A stretch of DNA of 62,855 nucleotides from an uncultured Alphaproteobacteria bacterium (GTDB taxonomy: Bacteria; Pseudomonadota; Alphaproteobacteria; Micavibrionales; Micavibrionaceae): positions 1-62,855 of the forward strand of contig CAMLJM010000015.1 of the NCBI GenBank assembly GCA_946480475.1, given 5' to 3'. Of the stretch, positions 29,227 to 37,741 are shown piece after piece. The notes under the pieces were generated by a model. The model saw only the letters and a program-made list of their open reading frames with translations, searched no databases and was not told the origin of the DNA. Position numbers and translations under genes: made by a program. Position 1 is the stretch's first letter. Every line of letters starts with the position of its first letter.

Positions 29227-30186
29227 CTAGGGATTGAGGTCTTTTGTAAGAACAGGCCTTGCTCCGAGTGTGTCCCACGCCGATTTCACTTCGGGTAAAT
29301 AGATAGGATTTTCCTTGACTTCAGGGCCGTAGGAAGAGGGTTTCTTCGCAGGTATTACACGCGCTTGCTTGTCTGGTTTTGTCTTGGCGTTATCAGCAAT
29401 CTTGGCTTTCTGGGTCTGCTTCCCGGACTTACCTTGATAGGCCTCATTAAAAATGCAGGTGGCAATATCACCATCGCGCAGTGTGAATTGCTTCCCGATG
29501 CGTTCTATTATGAGATAAGTGCCTTGGACATTAAAATTGACGAGACTTTCCTTACCTTTCGAATCTGCAGTAAAGACAGCGGGCATCGTGTCTTGTTTGC
29601 TGAATTCGAGATAGGTAAAGGTGCCGTCGTCAAAGGCTCGTATAGGGCGTAATTGTTTATCGCCGGAATACGCATAATCGAAATTCCAGCCTGATGAATC
29701 CTGCTCCTGCAGGGGGTCATATTTCTCAGGTTTGCGTGCTCTGGTGCTGGTATTTTCCTCATCGGGGTAAATAAAGCGCACGCGGAAGGCTAGATCATCT
29801 GATCTGCTGGAGCTTGCCATGCCAGCTGTCATTTCAAAAGCATATATCCGTTTGTCGGTCAGTACTGTCATATTGGTGTCCGCATTCGGCTCCAGCGGTT
29901 TTATGAACAGCACGTTCCCGCGTTGATCAGAAGGGTGAACCTGCCAGGCTTCAGAATCTCCTATAGAAGCCGTTTCAATACGCTCTTTGGTAGAAAACTC
30001 AATGAGGGTTGTGAACCCGTAATGTCCTTGAAGTTCAAAAACATCATTGTCCCGGTAGGTGAGTGTTTTCACCCGCGCATCTGCTTTGCCTTTCTGAGGC
30101 TCTGTAAGGGCGTGGGCCGGATGGCTCAGGATTATGGCGGCAAGGCCTGCCATTAAATATTGAAGAAAAATTCGATTGTTTTTCAT
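29227..30186 (-). CDS. virB9: VirB9 outer-membrane complex protein
   Basis: The 319-residue protein begins with a signal peptide (cleavage predicted after SHPAHA, about residue 26) and has the VirB9/CagX fold: the N-terminal block with VFELQGHYGFTTLIEFS, and the C-terminal domain near 190-250 (PIRAFDDGTFTYLEFSKQ, FNVQGTYLIIERIGKQFTLR). With VirB7 and VirB10 it forms the outer core ring. The start codon overlaps the virB8 stop by four bases (ATGA). Confidence 0.93.
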   Translation of the reverse strand: MKNNRIFLQYLMAGLAAIILSHPAHALTEPQKGKADARVKTLTYRDNDVFELQGHYGFTTLIEFSTKERIETASIGDSEAWQVHPSDQRGNVLFIKPLEPNADTNMTVLTDKRIYAFEMTAGMASSSRSDDLAFRVRFIYPDEENTSTRARKPEKYDPLQEQDSSGWNFDYAYSGDKQLRPIRAFDDGTFTYLEFSKQDTMPAVFTADSKGKESLVNFNVQGTYLIIERIGKQFTLRDGDIATCIFNEAYQGKSGKQTQKAKIADNAKTKPDKQARVIPAKKPSSYGPEVKENPIYLPEVKSAWDTLGARPVLTKDLNP

Positions 30187-30869
30187 GGTGTACTCTCCAT
30201 TACTTCAGGATTGATACGGTAGCTAATGACTTGAAAGCCTAAGGGATTGTTGAATCTGTCGATCATTCTCATAGGCTTTTGCACATACTGAAACTCTATG
30301 ACCGCATTCCAGATACTGGTGCGTGTCAGGTTTGCTTCATGTAATTCCTTAATGAACCTGATGGAGGCAACTTTCTCGTTTAGGAAAGAAACAGACTGTA
30401 TCTTGATATCGATGACATTCTTGTGTCCCAGCTTTACGGATGGGTTCTCTGGATTATTGCCATCCCATAACTCCTGATACTCTTTCAAGGCATTTCCGCT
30501 GGAAAGAAGTGATATAAGATCATAATTCTGGCGCAGTACGCTTTGAACGGGATTATAGGACTCTCTGGCGCTCAGATAGCGTACCAGATTGGCTTGTGTG
30601 AGAGCTTCATCTTCGGAAAGATGGCTGCTGTATAGACCTTTCGTGACTTCGAGATAGCCTGTATTGCGATCGACACTGACAACAAAGGGTTCAAAAGTCT
30701 TGAGGGGTAGCAGCATAGTCATCGCCAGCACAGAAACCAGAGCTATAGCCATGCTTATGAAGGTCAGCGCCCATGCGCGATTACGCGATCTTTTCATGTT
30801 CTGGTATATCTGCCCTTCCCAGCTCAGGCCGTCTTTATAGTAAGACTCATCTGCATTCAGGTTTGTCAT
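30183..30869 (-). CDS. virB8: VirB8 inner-membrane assembly protein
   Basis: The 228-residue protein has a single membrane anchor at about 35-57 (ALTFISMAIALVSVLAMTML) and a periplasmic NTF2-like domain with VSVDRNTGYLEVTKGL and the conserved ESYNPVQSVLRQNYDLI. It nucleates assembly of the transfer channel. It overlaps virB6 upstream and virB9 downstream by four bases each, showing translational coupling. Confidence 0.92.
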   Translation of the reverse strand: MTNLNADESYYKDGLSWEGQIYQNMKRSRNRAWALTFISMAIALVSVLAMTMLLPLKTFEPFVVSVDRNTGYLEVTKGLYSSHLSEDEALTQANLVRYLSARESYNPVQSVLRQNYDLISLLSSGNALKEYQELWDGNNPENPSVKLGHKNVIDIKIQSVSFLNEKVASIRFIKELHEANLTRTSIWNAVIEFQYVQKPMRMIDRFNNPLGFQVISYRINPEVMESTP

Positions 30870-31879
30870 TCTTTGACCTCTCTATTGCCTTTGATGATGT
30901 TTTGCAGGTAGGTTCTTGCCTGCTTTCCCTTATTGCTGACACTATTGTTCAGGCGATCTCTAGGGGCTTTCGTTGCCTGCCAAGACCATGAACCGGCTCC
31001 TTTGACTTTGCCTGTAATCCAGCGCGGGCCGCCCATGGTGGAGAGTGATAAACCTCCGGTGACGGATGCCGACATATTCATGGCTTGCATAAGGAGAAGC
31101 ACAGAGATGAATGTCATCAAGCAAAAAGGGGCCATGCCGTTCATGAATCCATCATCTGTGGCGCTTTGTTGCTCCAGATTCTCTAGAGGATGCTCTGCCA
31201 GTGCCAGCAGGAATGCCAGCAGCGTGTAAACGAAGATGGGGATGACGGAATAATTCAGTAAAGTTCTAAGCCAACCTTCAAAAAGACCACGCGTATTCGT
31301 GAATATCAGCAGAAGAATAAAGATCGGGCCCACTGCTAGCAGAATCGCTACTGCAATTTTTGAAAGAATGATCAGCATACCGGCATAGCCAGCGAACCCA
31401 ACAGTGCCGAGAAATACTGCTCCTGCGTAGAAGTACAGGCCCATATCGGTAAGCCCTGCCCCTTCAAGCATACGCTGCACGACGGTCATGCCTCGATCAT
31501 AGAATTGGGACAGCCCGGCATTGGCTGAAGCTTGGTCGCCTGGTTGCCCTGCAGAAGCAAGGTTGCTTGCTGAGCCTTCTAGGATTTGCCCGGCAATATC
31601 AGAAGGTAAGTCCGTTACCATATTATAGACAATCAGGAAGAACGTGTCCCACTGTGTGGCAACGGCCAGTAAAACTATGATTTTAAGGCAGTGTACGATG
31701 AGGTCGGGTGCTGAAAATCGACCGCTGATCAAGGTTTTGTAGCCATAGACCGCGATAAATACCACGAACATGAGCTGCCATAATATGCTTACGGCATCGC
31801 TCAAAGACCCAAAAGACCCCTGTACGAACCCTAAAATTATGCTGTCCACGTTGTTAATCAGCGTTTCAATGGCACCCAT
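30866..31879 (-). CDS. virB6: VirB6 polytopic inner-membrane channel protein
   Basis: The 337-residue product has about six membrane segments and the TrbL/VirB6 features: an N-terminal GFVQGSFGSLSDAVS region, a central periplasmic loop and later hydrophobic pairs (GMLIILSKIAVAILLAVGPIF). The ATG at 31879 follows TATAGGAAG; the extension to 31924 would overlap the VirB7-like gene and looks unlike a membrane protein. The basic C-terminal tail probably faces the cytoplasm. Confidence 0.9.
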   Translation of the reverse strand: MGAIETLINNVDSIILGFVQGSFGSLSDAVSILWQLMFVVFIAVYGYKTLISGRFSAPDLIVHCLKIIVLLAVATQWDTFFLIVYNMVTDLPSDIAGQILEGSASNLASAGQPGDQASANAGLSQFYDRGMTVVQRMLEGAGLTDMGLYFYAGAVFLGTVGFAGYAGMLIILSKIAVAILLAVGPIFILLLIFTNTRGLFEGWLRTLLNYSVIPIFVYTLLAFLLALAEHPLENLEQQSATDDGFMNGMAPFCLMTFISVLLLMQAMNMSASVTGGLSLSTMGGPRWITGKVKGAGSWSWQATKAPRDRLNNSVSNKGKQARTYLQNIIKGNREVKE

Positions 31880-31889
31880 AGCAAGCTTC

Positions 31890-32072
31890 CTATACCAGGC
31901 TGTTCTTCGCCGGCACCGACGCAAAGTTTATGGGGATTAGTTCACAAGGATTATTACCGGTAGAGGCCATAGGAGAGCAGGGAGCCATCTTCTCCTTCAT
32001 GATTGTATGGCTGCAGGCAGACAGACTGAATGCCGCTAGGGTTATTAATATGGCTGTGATGAAAGATTTCAT
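31890..32072 (-). CDS. virB7: VirB7-like lipoprotein
   Basis: This 60-residue product has a short basic start, a hydrophobic core (FITAILITLAAFSLSAC) and a lipobox with Cys20. A further Cys pair in the mature part could bond with VirB9. Its size, position between virB5 and virB6, and lipobox match VirB7, which anchors the outer core ring. The primary sequence is otherwise too short for firm homology. Confidence 0.75.
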   Translation of the reverse strand: MKSFITAILITLAAFSLSACSHTIMKEKMAPCSPMASTGNNPCELIPINFASVPAKNSLV

Positions 32073-32075
32073 GTT

Positions 32076-32819
32076 TTAGTCCTCACGTTTAAAGGCGTTA
32101 GCTGCGACAGCGGGATCAAATTTATGTATTTTCTGACCGCGCGTATAATCACTGATAATCTGGTTATCCTTTGCCGCGGATTGCTGTATCTGGATGGCAT
32201 TCAGCCTCATGACTTCATTGAGAGCCATTCCGTTTTCTGCTGAAATGCGGGCGAGCAAATCTATGGACGCCTTCACGTCCTGGGTATTATCAAGCTCGGC
32301 GAGAAGGCTTTCATAAGTACTCATACGCTGGGGGATGCTATCGAAAGCCTCTTCTCCGGCCGCCATCGCTGCAAATGTGGTACTGACCCGGCGATCATAG
32401 GCGCGGGCTGCTGTACTGTTGGGGTTGGAGACCATAAGAGCGGCACCCGGCGCAGGCTCATAGCTTGTATAAAGATTGCTATATGTCTTTTGTGTTTGAA
32501 GGCCTGCCCCTGACAATCCAGAGGTATTCATAATATTCATGGTTTCCTGCCATGTGTTGGGCAGGTAACGCCTCATACTCGCCTCTAACGGGCTATTCAT
32601 AAGGCTACCCATCTCCCGTGAACCCGTGAGCGCGTTGGTCTGCTTCATGGCTTCTTCGAGCTGTTCGATTTGCTTTTGATAATCCTGTGCCATTTTATCA
32701 AGCTGCGTCAGGAATTGACCGAAACTTGCGGCATCATAGACAGGAATACCTTGTGCGTGCGCAGGTAAGGGGAGGGATAGCAGCCATCCTGCTACGAAGA
32801 TTCTTCTTACCAACATCAT
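32076..32819 (-). CDS. virB5: VirB5 minor pilus protein
   Basis: The 247-residue product has a signal peptide (cleaved about after LPAHA) and the helical layout of VirB5/TrbJ pilus-tip proteins (FGQFLTQLDKMAQDYQKQIE, NMMLNEVMRLN-like end). The ATG at 32819 overlaps the virB4 stop (ATGA) and follows GAGGAAAG. The longer in-frame extension into virB4 is rejected. Confidence 0.88.
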   Translation of the reverse strand: MMLVRRIFVAGWLLSLPLPAHAQGIPVYDAASFGQFLTQLDKMAQDYQKQIEQLEEAMKQTNALTGSREMGSLMNSPLEASMRRYLPNTWQETMNIMNTSGLSGAGLQTQKTYSNLYTSYEPAPGAALMVSNPNSTAARAYDRRVSTTFAAMAAGEEAFDSIPQRMSTYESLLAELDNTQDVKASIDLLARISAENGMALNEVMRLNAIQIQQSAAKDNQIISDYTRGQKIHKFDPAVAANAFKRED

Positions 32820-35221
32820 TCTTTCCTCATCCTCTGGAAGTGGGGCAGCCACTGATCCGGGATGTCCCCGTAGTTTTCAATTAATTTGTGCATGAGCTGT
32901 ACGGTTTCGGTACGGCCTGAAAGGACTGCGATGTAATCATCGAGGCCTGTAAGATCGAGGCGCGCCACAACGGAATCTGTCCCATGACGTATCAAAAAGC
33001 AGCGCGATTGCGGTGTCAGTTCTCGAATGAGCGTCAATTCATGATGCGATAATCCAAAGCCTCTACAGTAATCTTCTTCATTCGCGCGTGGATTAGGGAG
33101 AAAGATCTGCGTGGGTGATTGCTCTATAATGGCATCGCCAACAGAGCTTCTTAAAGAATCTCGCACGGACTGCGTGGCAAACCCTACAATTCCATTTTGC
33201 TTACGGATAGTCTTCATCCAGTCTTTGATGCGTGCAGAAAAAGCAGGGTCATCCAGCATTTTCCAGCCTTCATCGAGCATGATGATGACCTTCTGACCGT
33301 CAAACAGAGCGTTTATGCGGTGAAATATATACATGAGCCAGGGTGTGCGGCTCTTGGGATCGTCCAGGATGGAGGTAAGATCAAACCCAATCGTCTGCTT
33401 ATCTAAACTCAAGGAATCTCGTACATTGTCGAATAGCCAAGCGCGTTCTCCGGAGCCATGCCACATAGCCATTCTGGATACGAGAGAGTTGCCTTGATCA
33501 ATTTTATGCCCGCCCAGATGTTCGACTAAGACCGATAGTCTTCTGTGCTCCGGTGGTAACGTATATATAGCCTTAACCGCTCTCGTGATAACATCAATGT
33601 CCGCGGCATCAAGCGCGCCATTATCTTCTGTATCAAGAAGAACTTTAACCCAGTCACGTAAGAATGCTTGATTTTCAGGAGTATCCGGTAACTGCAGAGG
33701 GTTCAGGCCTGTGGGCTGGCCTGCGTTTACCACCGTATAGCTTGCACCGATGGTTCTTAAATAGATTTCAGCACCTCGATCCTTGTCAAAATAAACGGAT
33801 TTTGGTGCCATACGCTGTGCTTGCGCGTGAAGGAAAGTTAGCAACACAGTCTTTCCTGAACCCGTCGGCCCGATCACTGTAAAATTACCAACATCCCGTT
33901 CATGAAAATTGAACCAGTAAGCTGTACCAGAAGTCGTTTCCAGCCTTGTAATGGGTGTACCCCAATGATTCCCAGAGTGTTTACCGCTTGGGAATGTATG
34001 CAGGCTCGCAAAACCGGCAAAATTCCTGTTGGATATCAAGGATCGACGCGCGATATATGAAAAATTTCCAGGGAGTCTGGCCCAGAAGGCCGGCTCCATA
34101 TTAAGATCCTCGCGTACGGCAACGATGCCTAGATTGATTAATGCGGCCATAGAGTCGCTGATGACCCTATCTAGCTCTGCCCCATTTTTGCCGATGGCTG
34201 TCACTGTAAGATGATGTTCCCCAAAAGAGCTGCGCCCAGATGCAAGATCGTCAATCGCATCGTCCATATCTGACTCCAGCGATATGGCCCCTTGTTCGCT
34301 GGCAATCATTTTACGTTTTATATCGCGCATGGAATTTAAGGCGGCTTGCCGATCAACAAATCCAAATGATTGCGTGATGATGAATTCGTGTGGCAGTCGG
34401 AGCAACCCATCGAGCATTCCCGGGCCTGTGCCTTCTGTGTATTCCTTCAGGGATAGGATGGCACCGAGCTTTACATCACTGCTGGCGGCGCCGCGCACTT
34501 CAAAGGTTTCCTTGCCAAAGGAAATACGTTTGCAGGGTAAGTACTGATCCAAGGCCATGCGCGGAAGCGCAACCGGCTTATCGACCAGATTAATGAGATA
34601 GGAGAGGAAAGAAAGCGGTTCCGAGAATGAACCGTTATCCATCTCCTTGACCCCGAGGATTCTAGGGTTATAGGGGGAGAGCGTTGCTAGAATATGTGCA
34701 CTGGCCTCATTGAGTGCTTTATGGTTCTCTGCTTCCTGCTGGGCGCTAATATTTTTATCCATTTTTCTGAAAGCTGTGCGGCCCAATTCTGCCATAAGGC
34801 CTATCGCTCCCTGCGCAGGTCTGCGGACGATGGTTAAATACTGCTCATTGATGAACATACGCTTGGTGGATAGTTTCTTTTGATATGCTCTATCCAGATC
34901 ACCGCACCATTCATTTTCAAAGAAGCTATAAAGTCCCTTTGACACTTCTTTTCTTATGATGTGGTGATATACGGCAAACCGGCTGTTGGACATGCCTTTC
35001 AGCATTGCTGCCCTGATCTGCTTGCGTTGATTAAGCTCAAGCTGATCCTGGGTTTCAAACGGCAATCCGTCTATTTTTATAATCTTTAAGAGATAGCCGT
35101 CTTTTGTTTTGATGGTTGTGCGATCAATATGGCGCGTGTATGGAATGAAGGTACTGGCCGGCTTTTCAGCGAGCACTATTTTTTCCGGTCGCATTTGTGG
35201 CTTTAAGGCTGTTATGATCAT
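32816..35221 (-). CDS. virB4: VirB4 transfer ATPase
   Basis: The 801-residue protein is the large ATPase of the inner-membrane complex. The N-terminal CagE/VirB4 domain (about 1-400, with NEQYLTIVRRP) is followed by Walker A VIGPTGSGKTVLLTFL near 448 and Walker B KVIIMLDEGWKMLDDPAF near 640, then the RKQNGIVGFATQS segment typical of the family. Length is normal. Confidence 0.95.
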   Translation of the reverse strand: MIITALKPQMRPEKIVLAEKPASTFIPYTRHIDRTTIKTKDGYLLKIIKIDGLPFETQDQLELNQRKQIRAAMLKGMSNSRFAVYHHIIRKEVSKGLYSFFENEWCGDLDRAYQKKLSTKRMFINEQYLTIVRRPAQGAIGLMAELGRTAFRKMDKNISAQQEAENHKALNEASAHILATLSPYNPRILGVKEMDNGSFSEPLSFLSYLINLVDKPVALPRMALDQYLPCKRISFGKETFEVRGAASSDVKLGAILSLKEYTEGTGPGMLDGLLRLPHEFIITQSFGFVDRQAALNSMRDIKRKMIASEQGAISLESDMDDAIDDLASGRSSFGEHHLTVTAIGKNGAELDRVISDSMAALINLGIVAVREDLNMEPAFWARLPGNFSYIARRSLISNRNFAGFASLHTFPSGKHSGNHWGTPITRLETTSGTAYWFNFHERDVGNFTVIGPTGSGKTVLLTFLHAQAQRMAPKSVYFDKDRGAEIYLRTIGASYTVVNAGQPTGLNPLQLPDTPENQAFLRDWVKVLLDTEDNGALDAADIDVITRAVKAIYTLPPEHRRLSVLVEHLGGHKIDQGNSLVSRMAMWHGSGERAWLFDNVRDSLSLDKQTIGFDLTSILDDPKSRTPWLMYIFHRINALFDGQKVIIMLDEGWKMLDDPAFSARIKDWMKTIRKQNGIVGFATQSVRDSLRSSVGDAIIEQSPTQIFLPNPRANEEDYCRGFGLSHHELTLIRELTPQSRCFLIRHGTDSVVARLDLTGLDDYIAVLSGRTETVQLMHKLIENYGDIPDQWLPHFQRMRKE

Positions 35222-35234
35222 TATAATCCCCCTG

Positions 35235-35540
35235 TTAAGGCATGTAGCTATTGCTTCTCCAATGAACGCGATTACGCGTTGGAGGGCATTTATTATATTT
35301 TGTTAAGAATATCCTCATCCAATGAGGGTCTTTTTCAGTCGCCAGATAGCCCAAAGCATGAAGAGGTAGAATGACGACTGCAATAAACACGATCTTACTG
35401 GACAGGGTTGTGAACATGATAAACCCGATTCCAAAGATAATGAAATTGATGCCGAAGAACTCCATAGGAACACCTAAAACCAGAGGCGGCATAGTCATTC
35501 CTAGAAATAACGGATCTATATCTACCGCTTCATCAACCAT
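35235..35540 (-). CDS. virB3: VirB3 inner-membrane protein
   Basis: The 101-residue product has two adjacent hydrophobic segments (about 22-62) and the VirB3 opening pattern D-PLFLGMTMPPLVLGVP. The C-terminal part with DPHWMRIFLTKYNKC is also typical. It starts one base after virB2 and works with VirB4 in pilus assembly. Confidence 0.9.
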   Translation of the reverse strand: MVDEAVDIDPLFLGMTMPPLVLGVPMEFFGINFIIFGIGFIMFTTLSSKIVFIAVVILPLHALGYLATEKDPHWMRIFLTKYNKCPPTRNRVHWRSNSYMP

Positions 35541-35885
35541 CTAAATTGACCCGGTAATGCTATCTACAATCGCAGGCGCGCCCATGACGAGGATAATCCC
35601 GACGCAAACTGAGAGTGCAAGTTGCATGGAGATCCTGCCGAACATCCATGCAAAGCCAAGAAAGACAACAGCGCAAATGGCGACAATTCTAGCCCATACG
35701 GATGTTAGAAGGTCTTCCAGCGCTGTCAGGAAGTTTGTTCCTGAATCAAAAAGCGCCTGTGCGTGCGCGTCTTGAGGTAATATGAGCAGTAATGCTGTGA
35801 TTCCAATGGCTACAGCAATATTGTTTATTTTTGATCGGGTAGGAGTAAACATAGCTATCCTCTTGTTCATCATTAACCGCGCCAT
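35541..35885 (-). CDS. virB2: VirB2 major pilin
   Basis: From the ATG at 35885 (ribosome site AAAGGACG) the product is 114 residues. It has a long signal region ending QDAHAQA, then the mature pilin with two hydrophobic helices (VWARIVAICAVVFLGFAWMF and LALSVCVGIILVMGAPAIV). A later ATG at 35852 after AAGAGGAT is an equally possible start. It is the first gene of the virB2-virD4 run. Confidence 0.88.
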   Translation of the reverse strand: MARLMMNKRIAMFTPTRSKINNIAVAIGITALLLILPQDAHAQALFDSGTNFLTALEDLLTSVWARIVAICAVVFLGFAWMFGRISMQLALSVCVGIILVMGAPAIVDSITGSI

Positions 35886-36027
35886 TATTGGCGTCCTTTG
35901 GTTTTGGAACTTGTGCGGTAGAGGAAGCTTAAGCCGATCTATTACCAGAACTGCAAGAATGAATTGTGAGTCAGAGCTATTATGCAACCAGCGGATTTAT
36001 AATCTTTCGAATCAGTAGAACTAATGG

Positions 36028-36423
36028 TTATGCTTCTTCTTTCTTAACCATCGTTTCTATGAGATGGATCACCGCATCTTTTTGAGAACGACTTTCAAGT
36101 GCATCTAGTAGATTCAGAACATGACGCCGATATTCGTATTCGTTATTGCTGATCGGCAATCTGTTTCCGAAGGGATCATCTGTGAAAAGTAATAGATAGT
36201 TGATATCTACATCTAGATACTCTGCGATTTTCTTGAGCATTGTAGCGCTGACGCGGTTGATCCCGGACTCATATTTGCCGAGTTGCTGATAGCTGCTATC
36301 CATTGCAGCGGCAAGATCAACTTTGGTTTTGTTTCTCAGTACACGTGCTTTATATATCCGTGTGCCAATCTCAACATCTTCCTTTGTCACCCTCTTTCCG
36401 GGCGCCTTCATCTGGTTAGTCAT
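36028..36423 (-). CDS. XRE-family regulator upstream of the virB operon
   Basis: The 131-residue product has an N-terminal Cro/cI helix-turn-helix (about 15-70: RIYKARVLRNKTKVDLAAAM, QLGKYESGINRVSATMLKKI) and a short C-terminal region. Such compact XRE proteins repress their own promoter and neighbouring operons. It lies 142 bases upstream of virB2 on the same strand, so it is a good candidate for control of the transfer genes. A hairpin at 36474-36507 lies in its upstream region. Confidence 0.8.
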   Translation of the reverse strand: MTNQMKAPGKRVTKEDVEIGTRIYKARVLRNKTKVDLAAAMDSSYQQLGKYESGINRVSATMLKKIAEYLDVDINYLLLFTDDPFGNRLPISNNEYEYRRHVLNLLDALESRSQKDAVIHLIETMVKKEEA

Positions 36424-36473
36424 GATTCTTCTCTCAGGCTATAAATGTTTCTTTCTCTCCATTTTTTTTAAGG

Positions 36474-36507
36474 CCACACATACAGTTTTCAGTGCTGTAC
36501 TGTGTGG
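36474..36507. promoter_or_regulatory. Dyad upstream of the minus-strand XRE gene
   Basis: CCACACA-TACAG (36474-36485) pairs with CTGTA-c-TGTGTGG (36495-36507), a 12-bp stem with one bulged base. It is 50 bases upstream of the XRE start and could be its operator. There is no T-run, so it is not a terminator. Confidence 0.35.
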
Positions 36508-36752
36508 CGGATCGCCTGGAAGTTTAGATCTGTCCAATGAGAAGTGAGCCATGATGCGTAAACCGTCAATTTAGGCTCACGATTTCGGGCAGGGCTATGC
36601 TTTGTTTTTTCCTGTTCAAACATTTTAAATTTTCCATTTGTTAACCCGCCCCAAGGGGCCGGAGCGCACATCAAGGCTAGTTATGCTAGGCGTGGGGTGC
36701 CTGTCATAGCTGGCCGTGGCTCCGGCATTCTCAGTCTAGGGGAGGTTGAGAA

Positions 36753-36851
36753 TTACTGTATTGTCTGATCCCTTAATGCTGCTCTGGTAAACCCAAGGAG
36801 GGCTGAAAGCATAAAGGTTAATACTGCTGCTAAAGCTGCTTGATGTTCCAT
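36753..36851 (-). CDS. Small hydrophobic peptide, 32 aa
   Basis: An ATG at 36851 with GGAG seven bases upstream opens a 33-codon frame ending in TAA. The peptide begins MEHQAALAAV and has one hydrophobic segment (VLTFMLSALLGF) followed by a short polar tail, so it would be a single-pass membrane peptide. A 7-bp dyad ATTCTCA/TGAGAAT (36727-36753) overlaps its stop. I recognise no family. The good ribosome site and clean membrane profile support it, but its length is short enough for chance. Confidence 0.4.
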   Translation of the reverse strand: MEHQAALAAVLTFMLSALLGFTRAALRDQTIQ

Positions 36852-36885
36852 TTTCTGTCTCCACACACATTAAGCTTTGTTAATA

Positions 36886-37005
36886 TTTGCAAACTTACCC
36901 TCTTGTTTCCCCAGAGCAAGTTTGATAAAGTGCAAATCAATTGCAACATTTGCAAACTATATTCGCTTTAACATAAAGTCAATGAAAAAATTGCATAATA
37001 TGCAA
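36886..37005. promoter_or_regulatory. TTTGCAAA operator cluster upstream of the CDPS cassette
   Basis: Two copies of TTTGCAAAC (from 36886 and 36949) and a TTGCAA (36941) precede a perfect 15-bp dyad TTGCATAATATGCAA (36991-37005). All lie within 210 bases upstream of the regulator gene at 37090 in an AT-rich stretch. They fit binding sites for that XRE regulator, or a shared divergent control region with the peptide at 36851. Confidence 0.5.
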
Positions 37006-37089
37006 ATAGAAATCACTTTTTTGTTGTGGCGCGTTAAACTTTGTATTAAGTAAAACAAAACTTAGATCAAGACCAAGTTGGAGACTCAG

Positions 37090-37740
37090 GTGCCTGACCC
37101 TCATTCCAGACTACGATCTCAAATACGGGCGGCGAGAGAACTTCTAATGCTTAAGCAGGTGGAGTTGGCTGAGAACTTGGGAATATCACTTTCCAAGCTT
37201 TCTCGCGTTGAGAACGGCGATACCAAGAGTGGCGATATACTTTTAGAAGTGAAGCATGGTCTTGAGAAATTGGGCGTTCGCTTCCTTGCTAATGGTGTTG
37301 AACTTGTTCAAAGCCATTTAGAAATTATTGAGGGGGAAGGGTGCTATCAGAAGCTACTTGATGATGTCTTTCAGACCCTTATCAAGTCTGAAGAGAAAAC
37401 TTTATACATCATGTTTGCCTCCGATAGAGTTTCACCACCAGAGGTCAACTATCGATATCGGCTTATGCGAAATGCTGGCATTACTATGAAGCAGCTTATT
37501 GAAGAAGGCGATACTTATATTCTTGGTGAATTAGAAGAGTATCGCTCAATACCTTCGAGATATTTTAGTAATATTGTCACTCTAGTTTATGCTGATAAGG
37601 TCGCCCAGGTAAACGGTTCGGAAAGCCTTATTACTATTCAAAACGATCATCAGTTGGCCATACATGAGAAGGGGTTATTTTCTCACTTTTGGGATACGGG
37701 CAAAAAGCCTGAATTCTCTAATGCTCCGGAGCGATTCTAA
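37090..37740 (+). CDS. XRE regulator with C-terminal sensor domain, partner of CDPS
   Basis: The 216-residue product has a Cro/cI helix-turn-helix at about 8-60 (QVELAENLGISLSKLSRVEN) and a 150-residue C-terminal domain. That domain has alternating strands and helices (KTLYIMFASDRVSPPEVNYR, FSNIVTLVYADKVAQVNG, HEKGLFSHFWDTGKKPE) and resembles the PLD-like effector domains of TrmB-type regulators, so it may sense a small ligand. The GTG at 37090 follows GGAG at proper spacing; a TTG at 37078 has no ribosome site. It ends one base before the CDPS gene, so the two are co-transcribed. Ligand identity is unknown. Confidence 0.7.
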   Translation: MPDPHSRLRSQIRAARELLMLKQVELAENLGISLSKLSRVENGDTKSGDILLEVKHGLEKLGVRFLANGVELVQSHLEIIEGEGCYQKLLDDVFQTLIKSEEKTLYIMFASDRVSPPEVNYRYRLMRNAGITMKQLIEEGDTYILGELEEYRSIPSRYFSNIVTLVYADKVAQVNGSESLITIQNDHQLAIHEKGLFSHFWDTGKKPEFSNAPERF

Positions 37741-37741
37741 A

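Noticed and set aside
36489..36674. 61-residue minus-strand ORF upstream of the XRE gene
   Set aside because: It has no ribosome site, unlikely composition, and overlaps the dyad at 36474-36507.
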